From Ignelater luminosus (lineage: Eukaryota > Arthropoda > Insecta > Coleoptera > Elateridae): a stretch of DNA of 64,000 bases. Below the pieces are notes generated by a model. That model saw nothing but the letters and a program-made list of their open reading frames with translations. It had not been told where the DNA came from and did no database searches. The stretch lies in the NCBI GenBank assembly GCA_011009095.1, contig VTPC01091281.1, forward strand, positions 69,767 to 133,766, in the 5' to 3' direction. Both the position numbers and the translations under genes were made by a program. Below, piece after piece: positions 1-12,180 of this stretch; within the stretch, counting starts at the first letter, position 1; every line of letters starts with the position of its first letter.

Positions 1-381
1 AAGGTAGGTGGTGGGTAATTGCGTTACCGTTCTAATTTTGGTTTACAAGGTAAATACCAAGGGTTTCTATTTTTGGAGCACTTTGTTCCAAAATAAGCTG
101 CAAATACAAAGGAAATCAAAGGTTGTATGTTTGTGTGTGTGGTGCTTATGCGCACAAATATTTATGACAAGTACTAGTGTATGATATGCACGAGGAGAGG
201 TTGGTTTTGGTTGTTTATTGTTGTCGTGTAGAGAGAACAATTCGATGACATTACAAAAGCTTTTAGGGAATAGGCCTCTGTCTTGTTTTGAAAGCTCGAG
301 CCAACATAAAATGAGTCGCAAAACAATTGATACAAACGCAAATAATATATTTATGTGTTTTATTTATTTCTGTGAACTTAC

Positions 382-450
382 CTCCTGTTCCTAACACTTT
401 CAGTAGTTCGAAATTCGACATATCGACACGTCCCTTGCCAGAAAGGTTAA
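382..450 (-). CDS. JIL-1: Exon of MSK/JIL-1 type protein kinase (start of N-terminal kinase domain)
   Basis: This 69-nt internal exon is bounded by a TTACAG acceptor and a GTAAGT donor and has phase 1 at both ends. It encodes 22 whole codons, including GKGRVDMSNFELLKVLGTG. The FELLKVLGTG stretch is the beginning of the glycine-rich ATP loop as found in ribosomal S6 kinase alpha-5/alpha-4 (MSK1/2) and Drosophila JIL-1; p70 S6 kinases have LGKG and RSKs LGQG at this point. The preceding NLSG matches the NLTG just ahead of the MSK kinase domain. The donor leaves a lone G, which suits the Ala codon that follows in MSK (GTGAYGKV). Members of this family are nuclear tandem-kinase-domain AGC/CaMK enzymes that phosphorylate histone H3 Ser10 or Ser28. 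The remaining exons must lie below position 1. MSK family assignment is strong; JIL-1 is the likely insect ortholog name. Confidence 0.85.
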
Positions 451-1869
451 CTGTAATAGAAAAAAAGAGAAAAAAATTATTAAACTTTGAAATTGAATCA
501 TAATAATAATAATAATAATAATTTTGTTTATCCTAAAGTTAATCAGAAAATTGTTATCATTTATAATACAACAAAGGTCAATGGACAGTTGGAGGTCAAC
601 TTATCAAATTGATAAATTTTTTGTGTGCCTGGAGATTGGTAGATATTAGGTGTTGATGTACTCGGTCGATTAAAAAAATTAAGATTAGAGAAAGTTATTT
701 TTATCTAAAAACGCATTTCATTTTCTTTTTAATTTCTTATTAATTGCAATTATGCAAGCATTCCATTCAGGGCAACCTATTTTATAATACGGTTTACCAA
801 TTACACGGTATTTCTAGAAAAATCACAATTTTACCCAAGACGTCCTTAACCTAAAATGCAGTAACACAATTTCAACACGGTCTTCGTGCAAATGTGCACA
901 CATACAACTCTAGCTTATACAGACCCAATACAAAACAAGCAAAGGAAAGTTAAGAAACTGACAGTCAACTTTCACATAGTCGAACAATAAAAAAAAAAGA
1001 AAAATAATATGAACGACCACGAAAGGTTACCTTTCCTCAAACTAATATTCTACACTTTATTAATAAAATTATTTTCTCTTTAGATTAAAAATTTCCTTTT
1101 TTCATAATCACTCATCTTTAAGGTTATGTCAGTACATGCATGCACATATGTGCTGGTATTATTATTAAATCACCTGATTATAATTTAGGGGGGCCTTGTT
1201 ACGAGATTCAAGTCATATGGAGACCGACCTCGCCTATTGACCTAACATTGACATACTTGGTTTTACCGTATGTTATCTGAATTTTATATACCTACCTCCA
1301 ATAATGCAAGCGCTGCTTCTTGCTTCACAACACGCGCATTATTCCTCATCAACGCTTAATTCTTTCTAGACCTTTAAGCACAGATGTGCTCTCTTACATA
1401 AACGTTCCATATGTTACACCTCCTATCAAGCTACGTCGGTACAAAAAATGATTACAAAAAAAACTACTTAAAGCAAATTTATACAGGGTCTACAAAAAAT
1501 TTAAATTCTTCCACATTTTCGAAATTTTATAAAAATCGACCTCACTTAAGTTAAGTTAAAATTTCTCGGCCATGACCAGACCCAATTAAATTAATTTCAG
1601 CCTAATTTAATTTGAAACAAGTTATTCGAGTTGACCTAATTTTATCTCACCTAACCACAGTTTAAGTAAACCAACCTAACAACAATAATCCAATGTTATT
1701 TAAATAATTAAATATTTAAACAATCGAGGTCAGCCATGCCACCCCGATTTTATGCTTATTGTGCGAAAAAATTGCTTTTACACTATAAGAGTTTCCTCAT
1801 TCCATAACAATCCTAATTGTCAAATACCCGATGACACCAATAATTTATTCTACCTGTGACATCCGAATC
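451..1869. other. Intron sequence, AT-rich, no recognised feature
   Basis: This lies in the intron upstream of the kinase exon. It holds a short (AAT)n run at 500-521 and T-rich stretches. I see no open frame or repeat boundary that I would defend. Confidence 0.5.
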
Positions 1870-4110
1870 TTGATGTTAACCAACAAGATTGACAGAAGTC
1901 TTGGTCTCGATATCAAAGAGTTTTGATCATGGTCTTGTCTTAACTGACAGATCTGTTATCGTCTTGAATTAATCTTAGAGAAGATTATTGATTCTAGCTT
2001 AAAATCAAGAGTTTTTTAGTCTGGCGGCATAGCTATTGGTCCTGATACCAGCCAAGATGGAAATTTTAGATTTTAGATCAAAAGTTTTGCTCTTTGTCTT
2101 ACACATTTTGATATTGTATTAAAGTCAAGACCAAATTTTTGTTTTTGATCGTATCTAAATTCTTTGATTTTAGAATTGGTCTTGGATTGATCTCAACAGT
2201 TATAAATTTGGTTCTCTTATCAAGAACAACACGAAAACTTTGATCTGGACCTCGTCTAATTTTCAGGTTTTAATAACGATCTTGGTTGTGAAGCAAAATC
2301 AGGGCTAAAATTGTTATTGTTGGACTGAATCCAAAAGTGATACTAATCTTCTGATATCAGAATTTTCCGATCTGTGCTTTGAAGAAAGTCAGGACTTCAT
2401 CCTGATGTCGCCATTAAGGTGAAAATTTTGGTTTGAATGTCAAAGATTTTAAAGTTGAAGTCAAGACCAAATTTTTCATAATTTTTAGGTTTTAGTATGA
2501 AACTTGGAACAGTGACATAAATCCTGCTATCAACACCAAGACAAAAAGTTTGATCTCGATCTGGTCTGATTTTCAGGTTTTGATAGCAAATTTAGTTTAA
2601 GGCTAGAAATAACTAAGACCAAAGTATGGACCCTGGACTAAATCACTAAATCAGACCAAATTTCAAATTTTCCTATCAATTTTGGTTTTGAAATAAAGCC
2701 AGGGCCAAAATTAAATGAATGGTTTTAATCTAAACAGCAAAATTTTTATTTTGATCTTGTCTTCGACTTTAGTCCTGATGTACGCCCAAGATTAAAAGAA
2801 ACTTTGAGCTTGTTTTTGACCAACTTGAAGTAAACCAAGACCATTGCTAACATACAACATGGTCTTCACCAATAGTCTTGATTTTGCTCTTTTGAAAATT
2901 TGAATTCTCGGTCCTGATTTAGTTATGAACTGAAACCAAGACCAAGAATAAATCTTCGGCTTGATTTTAGTATCCGATTGTATCATGGTCATGCTCTCAC
3001 TTAAGAGAGTTTAGTATTATTAGATACAGCAGATCTTAAAACGGTAAAAGGTTTGGGCCTGATATCAAGATTAAGGGAAAAATTTCGATTTTGTTCTTAC
3101 TATAATTTTCATCTTTTGGCATCGATCTTGGTATCAAAGATTCTAATCGCTATCTTGACTAAACTTAACTTAACAATCTTGATGTTGATTGTTCGCTTAA
3201 AATTAAGACCAAACTAAAGGCAGACAAAGTTTTGACTATTATACCGATAGCTTTGACTTGCTCTTCTCATAATTTTCAGGTCTTATAGTATCGATTTTAG
3301 ATTGAACCCAAAAATGACATTAGATACTTGTGTGGTTTTCATATCTCTATTGATTTGATATAAATAAATACAACGTAGCCAAAAGTTTCGATTTTGTTCC
3401 TGTCGTAATTTCCAGCTTTGCATTGAACTCAAATGTAATGTAAATCTTGGGTTTGACACTAATAAAAAATCGACACTTTGAACTTAACACTGTTTGATAT
3501 TGATTTGAAAGTAAATCTAAGACCATGACTAACGCATATCTACCTTGATCTTAATCTTGTCATAGTGATGAAGTTCTAATGAATCTTCAACCTAAAAGTA
3601 ACAACCTAAGTCTTTGTCTGATATTAAAACTACAATCACAGCTTTGGCTTTTATCTTAACTGATCTGTAAGTTTTGATATCGATCGATTTCAAGACTCTT
3701 AGTTTGGTCTTGATAGCAACAGTTTTGATTTTGTTCTCGTCATAGTTTCCATAGTTATGGATTCCGAATTGCACCACCCAAGAATGATCAAAATATAACC
3801 AATATCAAAATTCTCACTTGGTCTTGTCGAAGTCTTGAGGATTTCATTTCGATCAACCAAGGCAAATGTATAGTTTAGTCTTGATACTAATAATTATGAT
3901 TTTGTTTTTGTCATAATTTCCACGTTTTTTATGGACCTGGATTTGAACCCAAAAATAATGTAAGTCTTGGTCCTGAGAGCAAGACCAGAATTAAAATTCT
4001 AGTCTTCATTTTCAGATTTGGCATCAAACTTAGTTGGGAACTATATGGGTGTATAGGCTTGGTCTTGATATCAAAATCACATCCCTTATACATACGAGTA
4101 TGGCATCGAT
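1870..4110. repeat. Degenerate repeat array with TCTTGATATCAAGA-type palindromes
   Basis: The whole stretch is built from variations of a few words: GGTCTTGAT, GATATCAAGACC, AAAATTTTGATTTTG, TTTTCAGGTTTTG and ATAATTTCCA. Examples are CTGATATCAAGATTA near 3060 and CTTGATATCAAAATC near 4056. The words recur irregularly at roughly 50-110 bp, in both complements, as in a very old tandem array that has decayed. Many copies approach the perfect palindrome GGTCTTGATATCAAGACC. Short open frames inside it are not genes. A further piece lies at 5190-5370. Confidence 0.6.
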
Positions 4111-7100
4111 TTCGTTTTGTTTTTGGAAGCCTTTGCCTGCCGGCGTCGAGTAATGATTCATGATTGTGCCTTTTCTACGAGGGTATGTAAAAGACTAGTT
4201 TCATCATTTTTAGTTAAAGAAAAACTTTGCGAGCCATAAAGCTTAATTCGTAATAACAGTAGTAATACTACGAAAACATGCCACATGCGACCACAACAGA
4301 ATTCAACAAAGCAAGATTTTTAGAAAAGAAGATATGGAAATTCCATGGGAGTTCCGCATTAACAGAGCCTTTCAAATGAATGCACCATCCTCCTGCTGGT
4401 GGTTTTAAATGTAAAAAACTTGAATAAAGAAGTCAACTTATTTTTAACTTTTCTTGTTTCAAATGTTTAAAAGCTGCTCATTTACTAAAAACATGTACAA
4501 TCGAATGATTTATTATATCCCGACTTTTTAATTAAAATGTCTTAATATACAACACATAAAATTGAAACATCTTGATTCATACTAATTAAAGCAGAATTAA
4601 CAGTTACACATAATTTTATGTTCATTTTCGTGTATGTGTGTGTGGATGTGTGTTCAATGGCCCAGGAGGAGAGCTTCGTGCACTTCAGCTTTGCAGCTGA
4701 GGTTTTTAGGGTGAACGACTTCCGGAAGTATCATGCATACTTTAGGCTTGAAACTGGATCCGGAGTGTTGTGGCAGTTGCCACCTCCTCCTTCAAATCCT
4801 ATCCTATATTATTATAGTTACTACTACCGTATAAAAGCTCAAGTTGGTATTACATAAAATAGTGGGCCACGTGTTACCTTTTTTTAATTCTCTAATTAAA
4901 GCGTTCAAAATTAAAATGGGTAGTAAAAAATAATTATATTAAATATTAGTTCGAGACTTTCTAAAAAAAAAAAGGTGAGAGGTTAAGCAAAATTTTAATA
5001 ACAATAATAATAAAAAAAAATTTAGAACAGTTGCATTATAAAAAAGAACTTTCTGGTCGATTATGAAAGTAAAATGTGATCATTTTCAGATTTTTCCTCT
5101 TAAGGAAATAATGGAGCAGCAAAACATAACCTCACTTTTGTTTTAAGAATTTTTTTGACAAAATTAAGGCACCTTCCTCTTACTATCAATGTCTTGCTGT
5201 TGATATCGATTAATCTTATCCTTGATTTCAAAATAGATCTTGGTTTTAATATCAAAAGTTCTTGATTATTATCTTATATTTGAAGTCGAAATCAGTTGAA
5301 TTTGAGGTTCTGATATCAAGACCAAGATCAAAAGATTTTAGTTTTGGTTTTGTCATAATTTCTTGGTTTTGGTGTCCCTATTGACTTGAAACTCAAAACT
5401 AAAAAGTTTTCATGATACTTATATCTTCCATAAATGGAATAATTATAGAGAAAAAAGTAAAAATGAATGTTTTTGCCCAGAACCAATAGTATGTTTCCAT
5501 AATACATTTGGGAAAAGCGTGACCCATAAAAACAAGCATTCCTAGGACTACTAACCTGGTAATTTCATAATGGAATAGTAAATTAAGGTTAGCAAACATT
5601 TTGTACGCAACAGCACAAGAAGAAGAAGAAAAAATTTTAGCGAGAAGTGGTATAGGATATAGTCATTATGATGACGTCCGTATCAATATCAGTTCAGAAA
5701 ATGTAAAAAGTAAAAATTTCTCAATATTTCATGTTTATACAATTAGCAAGAAATCTTTGATTACAACCAGAAATAAAATTTCCAAGAGATACAAAAAATG
5801 AAGCCTAGAAGAAGATAGATATACTGGTTATAATAAAGTAAAAATGAATTTCAGGAATTTTTTTCAATTAACTGTACACACACAACCAGCAAAAAAGCTC
5901 CACCTATCAACATCATCATCGATAATGGTCGAGCGATGCGAGTACTGTTATATCCATTAAACAGATAGGAGGCAAGAGAAGCACCAAATAAATTGGTACG
6001 TGCAAATATTAGGTAATCCAACCTTGTCGTTAAAATTTAACTTAGATACAGTCCAAGGACTTTACTACATATTATAGAGGAACGCTAGTAAACACACACA
6101 GCTATGAGAAGAGAGTAGGCAGATGAATAGATAGATATAGCAGGGAGGGCTTTATAATTTAAGCAGAATGCCTACATCCTAAACACATTCTAATCAAATT
6201 AATCCACACGAGGAAGATTAAAAATAGAGCAACACATAGCATAAATAAACATGTGCAAATGGATTTTCGCACCTTGATCAGTGCTTTATATACGTAAGAA
6301 ACAAAAATAAAAAAATCAGCTGATTTTAATTTTCTCTAGGAAGATGGGGAATTTCGATTTTTAAGAAAAAATCAAGTCTAACATAACTGATGACCCTTAA
6401 ACTATATTTTCAAAGACCTGCATCGTGTTTATCAAAACTCGATTCGATAATAAAAAAAAATAGCCATGTACTAGGCTTAACATCCTTGAAATTTGAACCA
6501 TAAGGTTATTAAACTTAAATAAATTCTAGAAACATTAAACATTTTCACCTTTAATTTTTTTATTGTATAATAAAAGAGAATAATATAAAAGGCAGTGGAA
6601 AACGTGACAATAATCTCTTCTTATCAATTCTGTAAGGAAACCATGGTTGAAAATATTTTTTACACGAACGCATGTACTTATCATTTATCAAAAAAGTATG
6701 TTTTTATTATAAAAACACGCATTGGGATTTTAAAAATGTTTTTTAGCATTTTACAAGATAATGGTCATAATGGATAATGAATAAAATAACACAAAAGGTA
6801 AAATTTTATTTTACCGAGAAAAAAAACGTAAACACGTGGTTGGTTGTTCTTTAAAGTAAACAAAGACAACAAAAGAATTGTTTACTATTTTTGTAGGACA
6901 AACAGAAGGATATATAAAGAAAATTTATTTATTTCTTTATAAATATTTTTTCCTGAAATGACGCATGAAAATTTCACAAAAATAATAAAACTGTTGCGAT
7001 ATTTAAAATTTGATTAAATGAGAAAATATTTATTAAATGGGTTGTTAACAATATGAGAAAAACCTGAAAACAAAAAAATTGAAAACGATTGTGAGGTTAG

Positions 7101-9183
7101 AATTTCTGGATATGTCTAATAATGAATTTAACCGCGAAAATTTCTTATTATTCTATGTTATTTTTGTAACTGTAATGAAAATATTTGAAAAGTTACTGTT
7201 AATGACTCATTTCAACTTTCCTCTGGCTATTATTCAATAACGGTACAAATTAGTTCTTAGAAGCCAAAATATTTTTTTTGCAGATAAGAAAATTCCGACT
7301 TTAATAAAATGATAGATCTTTAACCTCTATAAAAGAAGGGTGGGTACAACAAGTTAAATAGAGGATGGTGATAAAGTCTTATCTAAGAAAAATATCACTT
7401 TGAAATTAAAATTTAAAAATGTATCCTGCCGATGCAATACACAAGTGACTTCGCAATGAAAAAGGTCAATCAAAAGATAACTGACAATGAAAATGGCAAT
7501 ATATAAAAATAGCATCTGATTTATATAATGTATTTATTAAACCTTTCTGTACTTTTCAAGATATCGTAGGTTGGTTCGATAAACATACCTGACACATCTC
7601 CTCTACCGTCCTCCTTTTATCAGTACAAAGAAAAAGGAAGTTTAGACAGAAATTATTATTATTATCATTATCATCTTCAAGTGTGTATCTTTTAAGAAAA
7701 TTAAATACGTTCAATTATTACATTATTTAATTAGCCACTTGACGATTATCTCAAAACAATCAATAAAACTCTCGATACTTAAAGTTAGATTGTTTATAGT
7801 AAATCGATTCAAGTTTCTGATGAATTTACTATAAATAAGAAAAATTGCAAGTGACATCGAAGCATGTTGAATACGTTTTGATAGAAAAAATGAGTTTAGA
7901 ATCTAATTTAACATGAACTATTGTTAATTAACCAAATTCAAATATCATTAGGCTAATTAAAATCTAAAACGTGCAAAGTTTTCAAATGCGATTTGAAATA
8001 TCAAGCAATTAAAAATATTTATCAAGCATTAAAAATATACTTCTTGTACCTAATTAATGTTTTATATATATATATATATATATAAAACCATTTAATAATT
8101 ATATATGTAATGCAGTTCTTCCTTCGTGTACATTTTAGATGTGTAATCAGGAAGTTTATGTTAAATCGCTTAAAGGATTTTGAGGTTATGTTAGTTTATG
8201 AACAACAAATTTCTTCAAAATATAACACGAAAGAAGCTTGTAAACCATAAAAAGTAATCAATCCGAAAGTCAACCAAAATAAAAGTGAGGTTAGATTAAT
8301 AACAACAAATAAATTCAATAATCTACACTTTTATTTTATTGATTTCTTTGAAATGAAATTATTTCCGTATTAAAATATTAAATATCCTTTTAAAGATATC
8401 ACAAGAATTTAATTCGGAACATTGAGGTTAACATAACCCAAAAAATTTTGTTCTCGATCTACATTCTCTCTTTGACATTATGATTTATATTAGATATATG
8501 CTTTTTAATACCTTAAGACCCCACCCTAATTTATTAATATTGAATTTAAAATTCTACGAGTTTAATCAAGGATAATCAATTAAGTAGGAACATTGAGGTT
8601 AAATTAACCTAAAATGCAATTAACTCCCAAATTATTGATTTTTATATCTAATAATCCCCAGTAGGCCAGACGTATTAAAAAATATCTTGAAATTGGTCGA
8701 TTTTCCCCCCTTTTCATTAATTAATTTCCTTCAATGATAAAAATTTGAGGTTAAATTTCAAGTTTTCGTTTAATAAAACGATTTTGGAAATGTTTGAAAC
8801 ATGAATTCTTTGTTGTGTGATAAACTTTTAAAACCTAATTAATTAATGAAAATTCCTCTAATTTAAGAAACAACATAAACTGAGAATTTCATAATAATAA
8901 AAGTTAATTATAAAATAATAAGCTTATTTACGCCCTTGACACGTGCTTCGCGAATATTTCTGAAATTCTTATTTAATATTTATACACAAGGTTACTTCTT
9001 AAAAATTAACTTTTATGATATTTTACACAATATTTCTGGAAAGTATTAAAGATATATGGGTCCACATTCTCTTTACAGAAAAAAAATTAGAAGTTGCTGA
9101 TGAGATTCTAAACATCAAGCTCGACATTTCATTCTAAAACTATCATAAATATATCATAAATAAATCATAAACGCAATCTTTAC
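4111..9183. other. Intron sequence with scattered simple repeats
   Basis: AT-rich intronic DNA. It contains a remnant of the preceding palindromic array at 5190-5370, a (TA)n microsatellite at 8063-8085 and a set of GAGGTTA-bearing segments at about 8175-8760. The open frame at 4618-4857 has no domain and runs through Tyr and Pro homopolymer-like codons; I do not call it a gene. Confidence 0.5.
8063..8085. repeat. (TA)n microsatellite
   Basis: An uninterrupted run of TA dinucleotides within intronic DNA. Confidence 0.9.
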
Positions 9184-9394
9184 CTCTTTTACACCATTCC
9201 GACTGCCTAATATGTGTCTCAAGTTCTTCAGATGTATATTCAATATCTTTATTATCCGGAACTCTTTTTCTGCTTCCACTGGAAGACCTAGTGAATACTT
9301 TGGTTCTTTTAAGGGCTTTCCCCATATTAACATCGGTATCGGTTGAATCCCCTTCGAAGAATCCACTTTCCTTGGTCTTTTTATGGTGACGCAT
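9184..9394 (-). CDS. Candidate alternative first exon of the MSK/JIL-1 gene
   Basis: This is an open 70-codon stretch from an ATG at 9394 to a GTAAAG donor, ending in phase 1 with G. That phase and base fit the kinase exon at 382-450, giving a Val codon and the junction EWCKR-V-NLSG. The peptide starts MRHHKKTKESGF and is highly basic in the middle (KRTKVF, SRKRVPD, which could act as a nuclear localisation signal), then acidic (DIEYTSEELE). I do not recognise this peptide in any family. It could be an isoform-specific N-terminus made from an internal promoter, or a chance open frame next to a donor-like site. Without transcripts the call is moderate at best. Confidence 0.45.
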
Positions 9395-10984
9395 TTTAGT
9401 TATTATCTTTCACTACACTTCCCAAAGCACACATTTATTTATCCAAACATTTATTTAAAAGTTCCTATAAAGAGGCAACTAAATTAATTTTTTATATAAC
9501 TGTAGGGGTCCTCAAGAATTTCTAGCTAGAGTCTCTCACAGATGTAGGTCACAAAACAGTAAGTTACGTTATATAGCAGAAAAGTGTTTTAAATATAAAT
9601 GCCGTTAGTTCGAGATTTCAGTTACACAAAAATAATAAAAAGGAAAGAAAAGAATTCGCACACTATCACATCCAAATTAATCACTTTATCACAGTTTTCG
9701 CAAATTACAACTTCGTATTATAATGACAGTAGTTTGAGGTTAACACAGGCGAATGTTTTGAAAAAGTCGTTATCGCACGATTTTCCTTCAAATAAAAACA
9801 AATGAATCAGGATTTAAAAAAATAGTTCAATTTCTTTTTGTTATTTAAAGGCACTAAATGTTAACACATGATGAGAAAATGTCCTTAAGAAAAAAATGAT
9901 AAAGAAAACTTAACATAAACATTAAGTCGTGTACGCTAACCGTAAGCAACTGATGGTTTTAACCTTCGTTTGGGGACGCACAAATTCGACATGTTCGTTT
10001 CTGTGTTCACGAACCCCCACTACGCATTCATTGGCAGTTTCTTTTCCCATCCTATCACACAGCAATGGGAATTTCAAACAGATTTTCAGATAGATTTTAA
10101 AGGGAAAACTTTTAAATTGGAAATTAAATTAAAACAAGATTAGATACAACTTGATTCTTAATTATCCATCGTAATTATAAAATTACTAAAACATTATTAG
10201 AGTTAGAATGTAATAGATTGTTGGAATTACAAAACATATCTATGGGGAAATCCCGCTAAAATTCAAAATAAATTATACAACGATAAAATTGAGATTTTTC
10301 TCAAAAATTAAATATAAAAAATAAATTCCTTTGAAATACGTTAATAAAGAAACAGACTGAAAAAAGAAAACAAAATACAAATTTGGCAAACAGGACGAAG
10401 GTTTATTTGTGTTTTTAAAACATCAAGACAAAATAAAAATCAACTCTCGCAGACGCGGGGCAAAAAATTCGAAAATATTTGGACTGGTAATTATCAAATA
10501 AACATAAAATAAAAAATTCTTCAAGATAAACACAAATAAGATTATAACAAGGGGGTATCCGAAAATTTATTTTTAAAAGGTTGACGACAGAGTCATTTCA
10601 AAAGCAATTTTGCTTATGACAGGTAGGTAAGAAGATTTCTATTCATAGCATTTATTTGAAATATTTTTTGTTTCCACTCCATTAGGTTTTAGCTGTTTGT
10701 TGTACTTACTATTGGATTTTCCAGAATTGTGAAACCTATTTCAGCCATAAAGAAGACATCCAAAAAAGAATCATAAATTACTTTAGTACATCTATACTAA
10801 AAAATATACATAGATTTAAACCACACCTCCACTGTTCGTTTCATTTCTGATTCGTATACACTTATACAGTGTATCCCAACATAGTCGAGTTTACAATAGG
10901 CCTCCTCGACGGGATGTTACAAGAAAGATTCTAGGAATATCTTTCTTTGTTAAACACAATTGAGCTGGTTGCATAACGTAAGCG
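9395..10984. other. AT-rich DNA, nothing recognised
   Basis: Upstream side of the 9184-9394 candidate exon. No motif, repeat boundary or credible open frame was seen. Confidence 0.5.
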
Positions 10985-12180
10985 TTTGAAGTACATCTTG
11001 GTTTTGATTATCAAGAATTTCAGCCTCAGTCTTGGTTTGAATTCACAGTCGAAACCAAGAACGAAACCGGACAAAGTCTTGATCTTATCCTCAAGATTTT
11101 TGGTTTTAGACTAGTTGGAGTTTTTAGATCTTGGTTTTAAGTTCACGGGCAGTCTTGGTGTTGTCAGAATTTCAAGTCTCAGTATTGCATTTTGTTTGTT
11201 TTGAATTCACAACCAAGACAAAAACGTGAAACAACATAACTCATAACTTTGGTATCAAAAGTCTTGGTTTCGTCTATTTACCAGGTTTTTAATTTGTCTT
11301 TATCTTGACATCAAGATTATTAGTCCAAACTAGACTGTCTTCATCTTGTTATCAAGCGTTCTGCTCTTTAGATCTTGGTTTAAAGCCTCAAATAAATATC
11401 CATGGACGAAAATGAACACAAGAAGTTCTAGTCTCGATGTTGTCATAATTTCTAAGTCAAAACCTAGACGAAGTCTTGGTCCATCTATTTTCCAGGTTTT
11501 CATCTTGATATCTCGATCTCAGAACCAAGATCGACCATGATCTCAGTTTTAGTCTGTTAAAGTTAATCTCGTTATAAATTCTAGAATTTGGTATCGGTCT
11601 CCCCTTTGAATTCACGGTCAGAAAGAATAACCAAACAGAGCTAAGGCTACATCTTGCTATTAAGAGTTTTTATCTTGGTCTCGATAAAACGTTCAGGTCT
11701 TGGTATTATCTGATCATATTATAATTCTAAGAAATAAACAGATTTTAGTTTTAAGATTAAAATCAAACTAAACCGAGCACAGATTTTTTAGTCAATAATT
11801 TGTCTTAATTTCTTCCATATTTCAGGTTTTCATTTTGAACTTAAAACAAAGGCATTTGAAGTTGCTTCAAATTCAAAATCAAGAGTGACTTTAAAAAGCT
11901 TTCAGCTTGATTGTGATCTTGCCATTATTTTCAAGACTCGATCTTGAATTTATGGCCGATATAAATAACTCATAACTTTGGTATCAAAAGTCTTGGTTTC
12001 GTCTATTTATCAGGTTTTCAATATGTCTTTATCTTGACATCAAGATTATTGGTCCAAACCAGACTGTCTTCATCTTGTTATCAAGCGTTCTGATCTTTTA
12101 GATCTTGGTTTAAAGCCTCAAATAAATTCTAGTTTCGGTGTTGTCATAATTTCTAAGTCTAACTACCAAAGTTTCCAAGA
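10985..12180. repeat. Degenerate repeat array, same superfamily as 1870-4110, with a 729-bp duplication
   Basis: The same vocabulary as the first array appears: TCTTGGTTTTGA, TATCAAGATT, CATAATTTCTAAGTC and GAATTCACAGTC. A segment at 11238-11397 recurs at 11967-12128 with few differences, an offset of 729 bp. After it, copy one carries about 28 extra bases before both resume with GTTGTCATAATTTCTAAGTC. The high identity of this pair against the decayed background shows a later segmental duplication inside the array. Confidence 0.7.

Noticed and set aside
4618..4857. 79-codon plus-strand open frame starting MFIFVYVCVDVC
   Set aside because: No domain, no splice context, biased to simple-sequence codons; it lies in the kinase intron.
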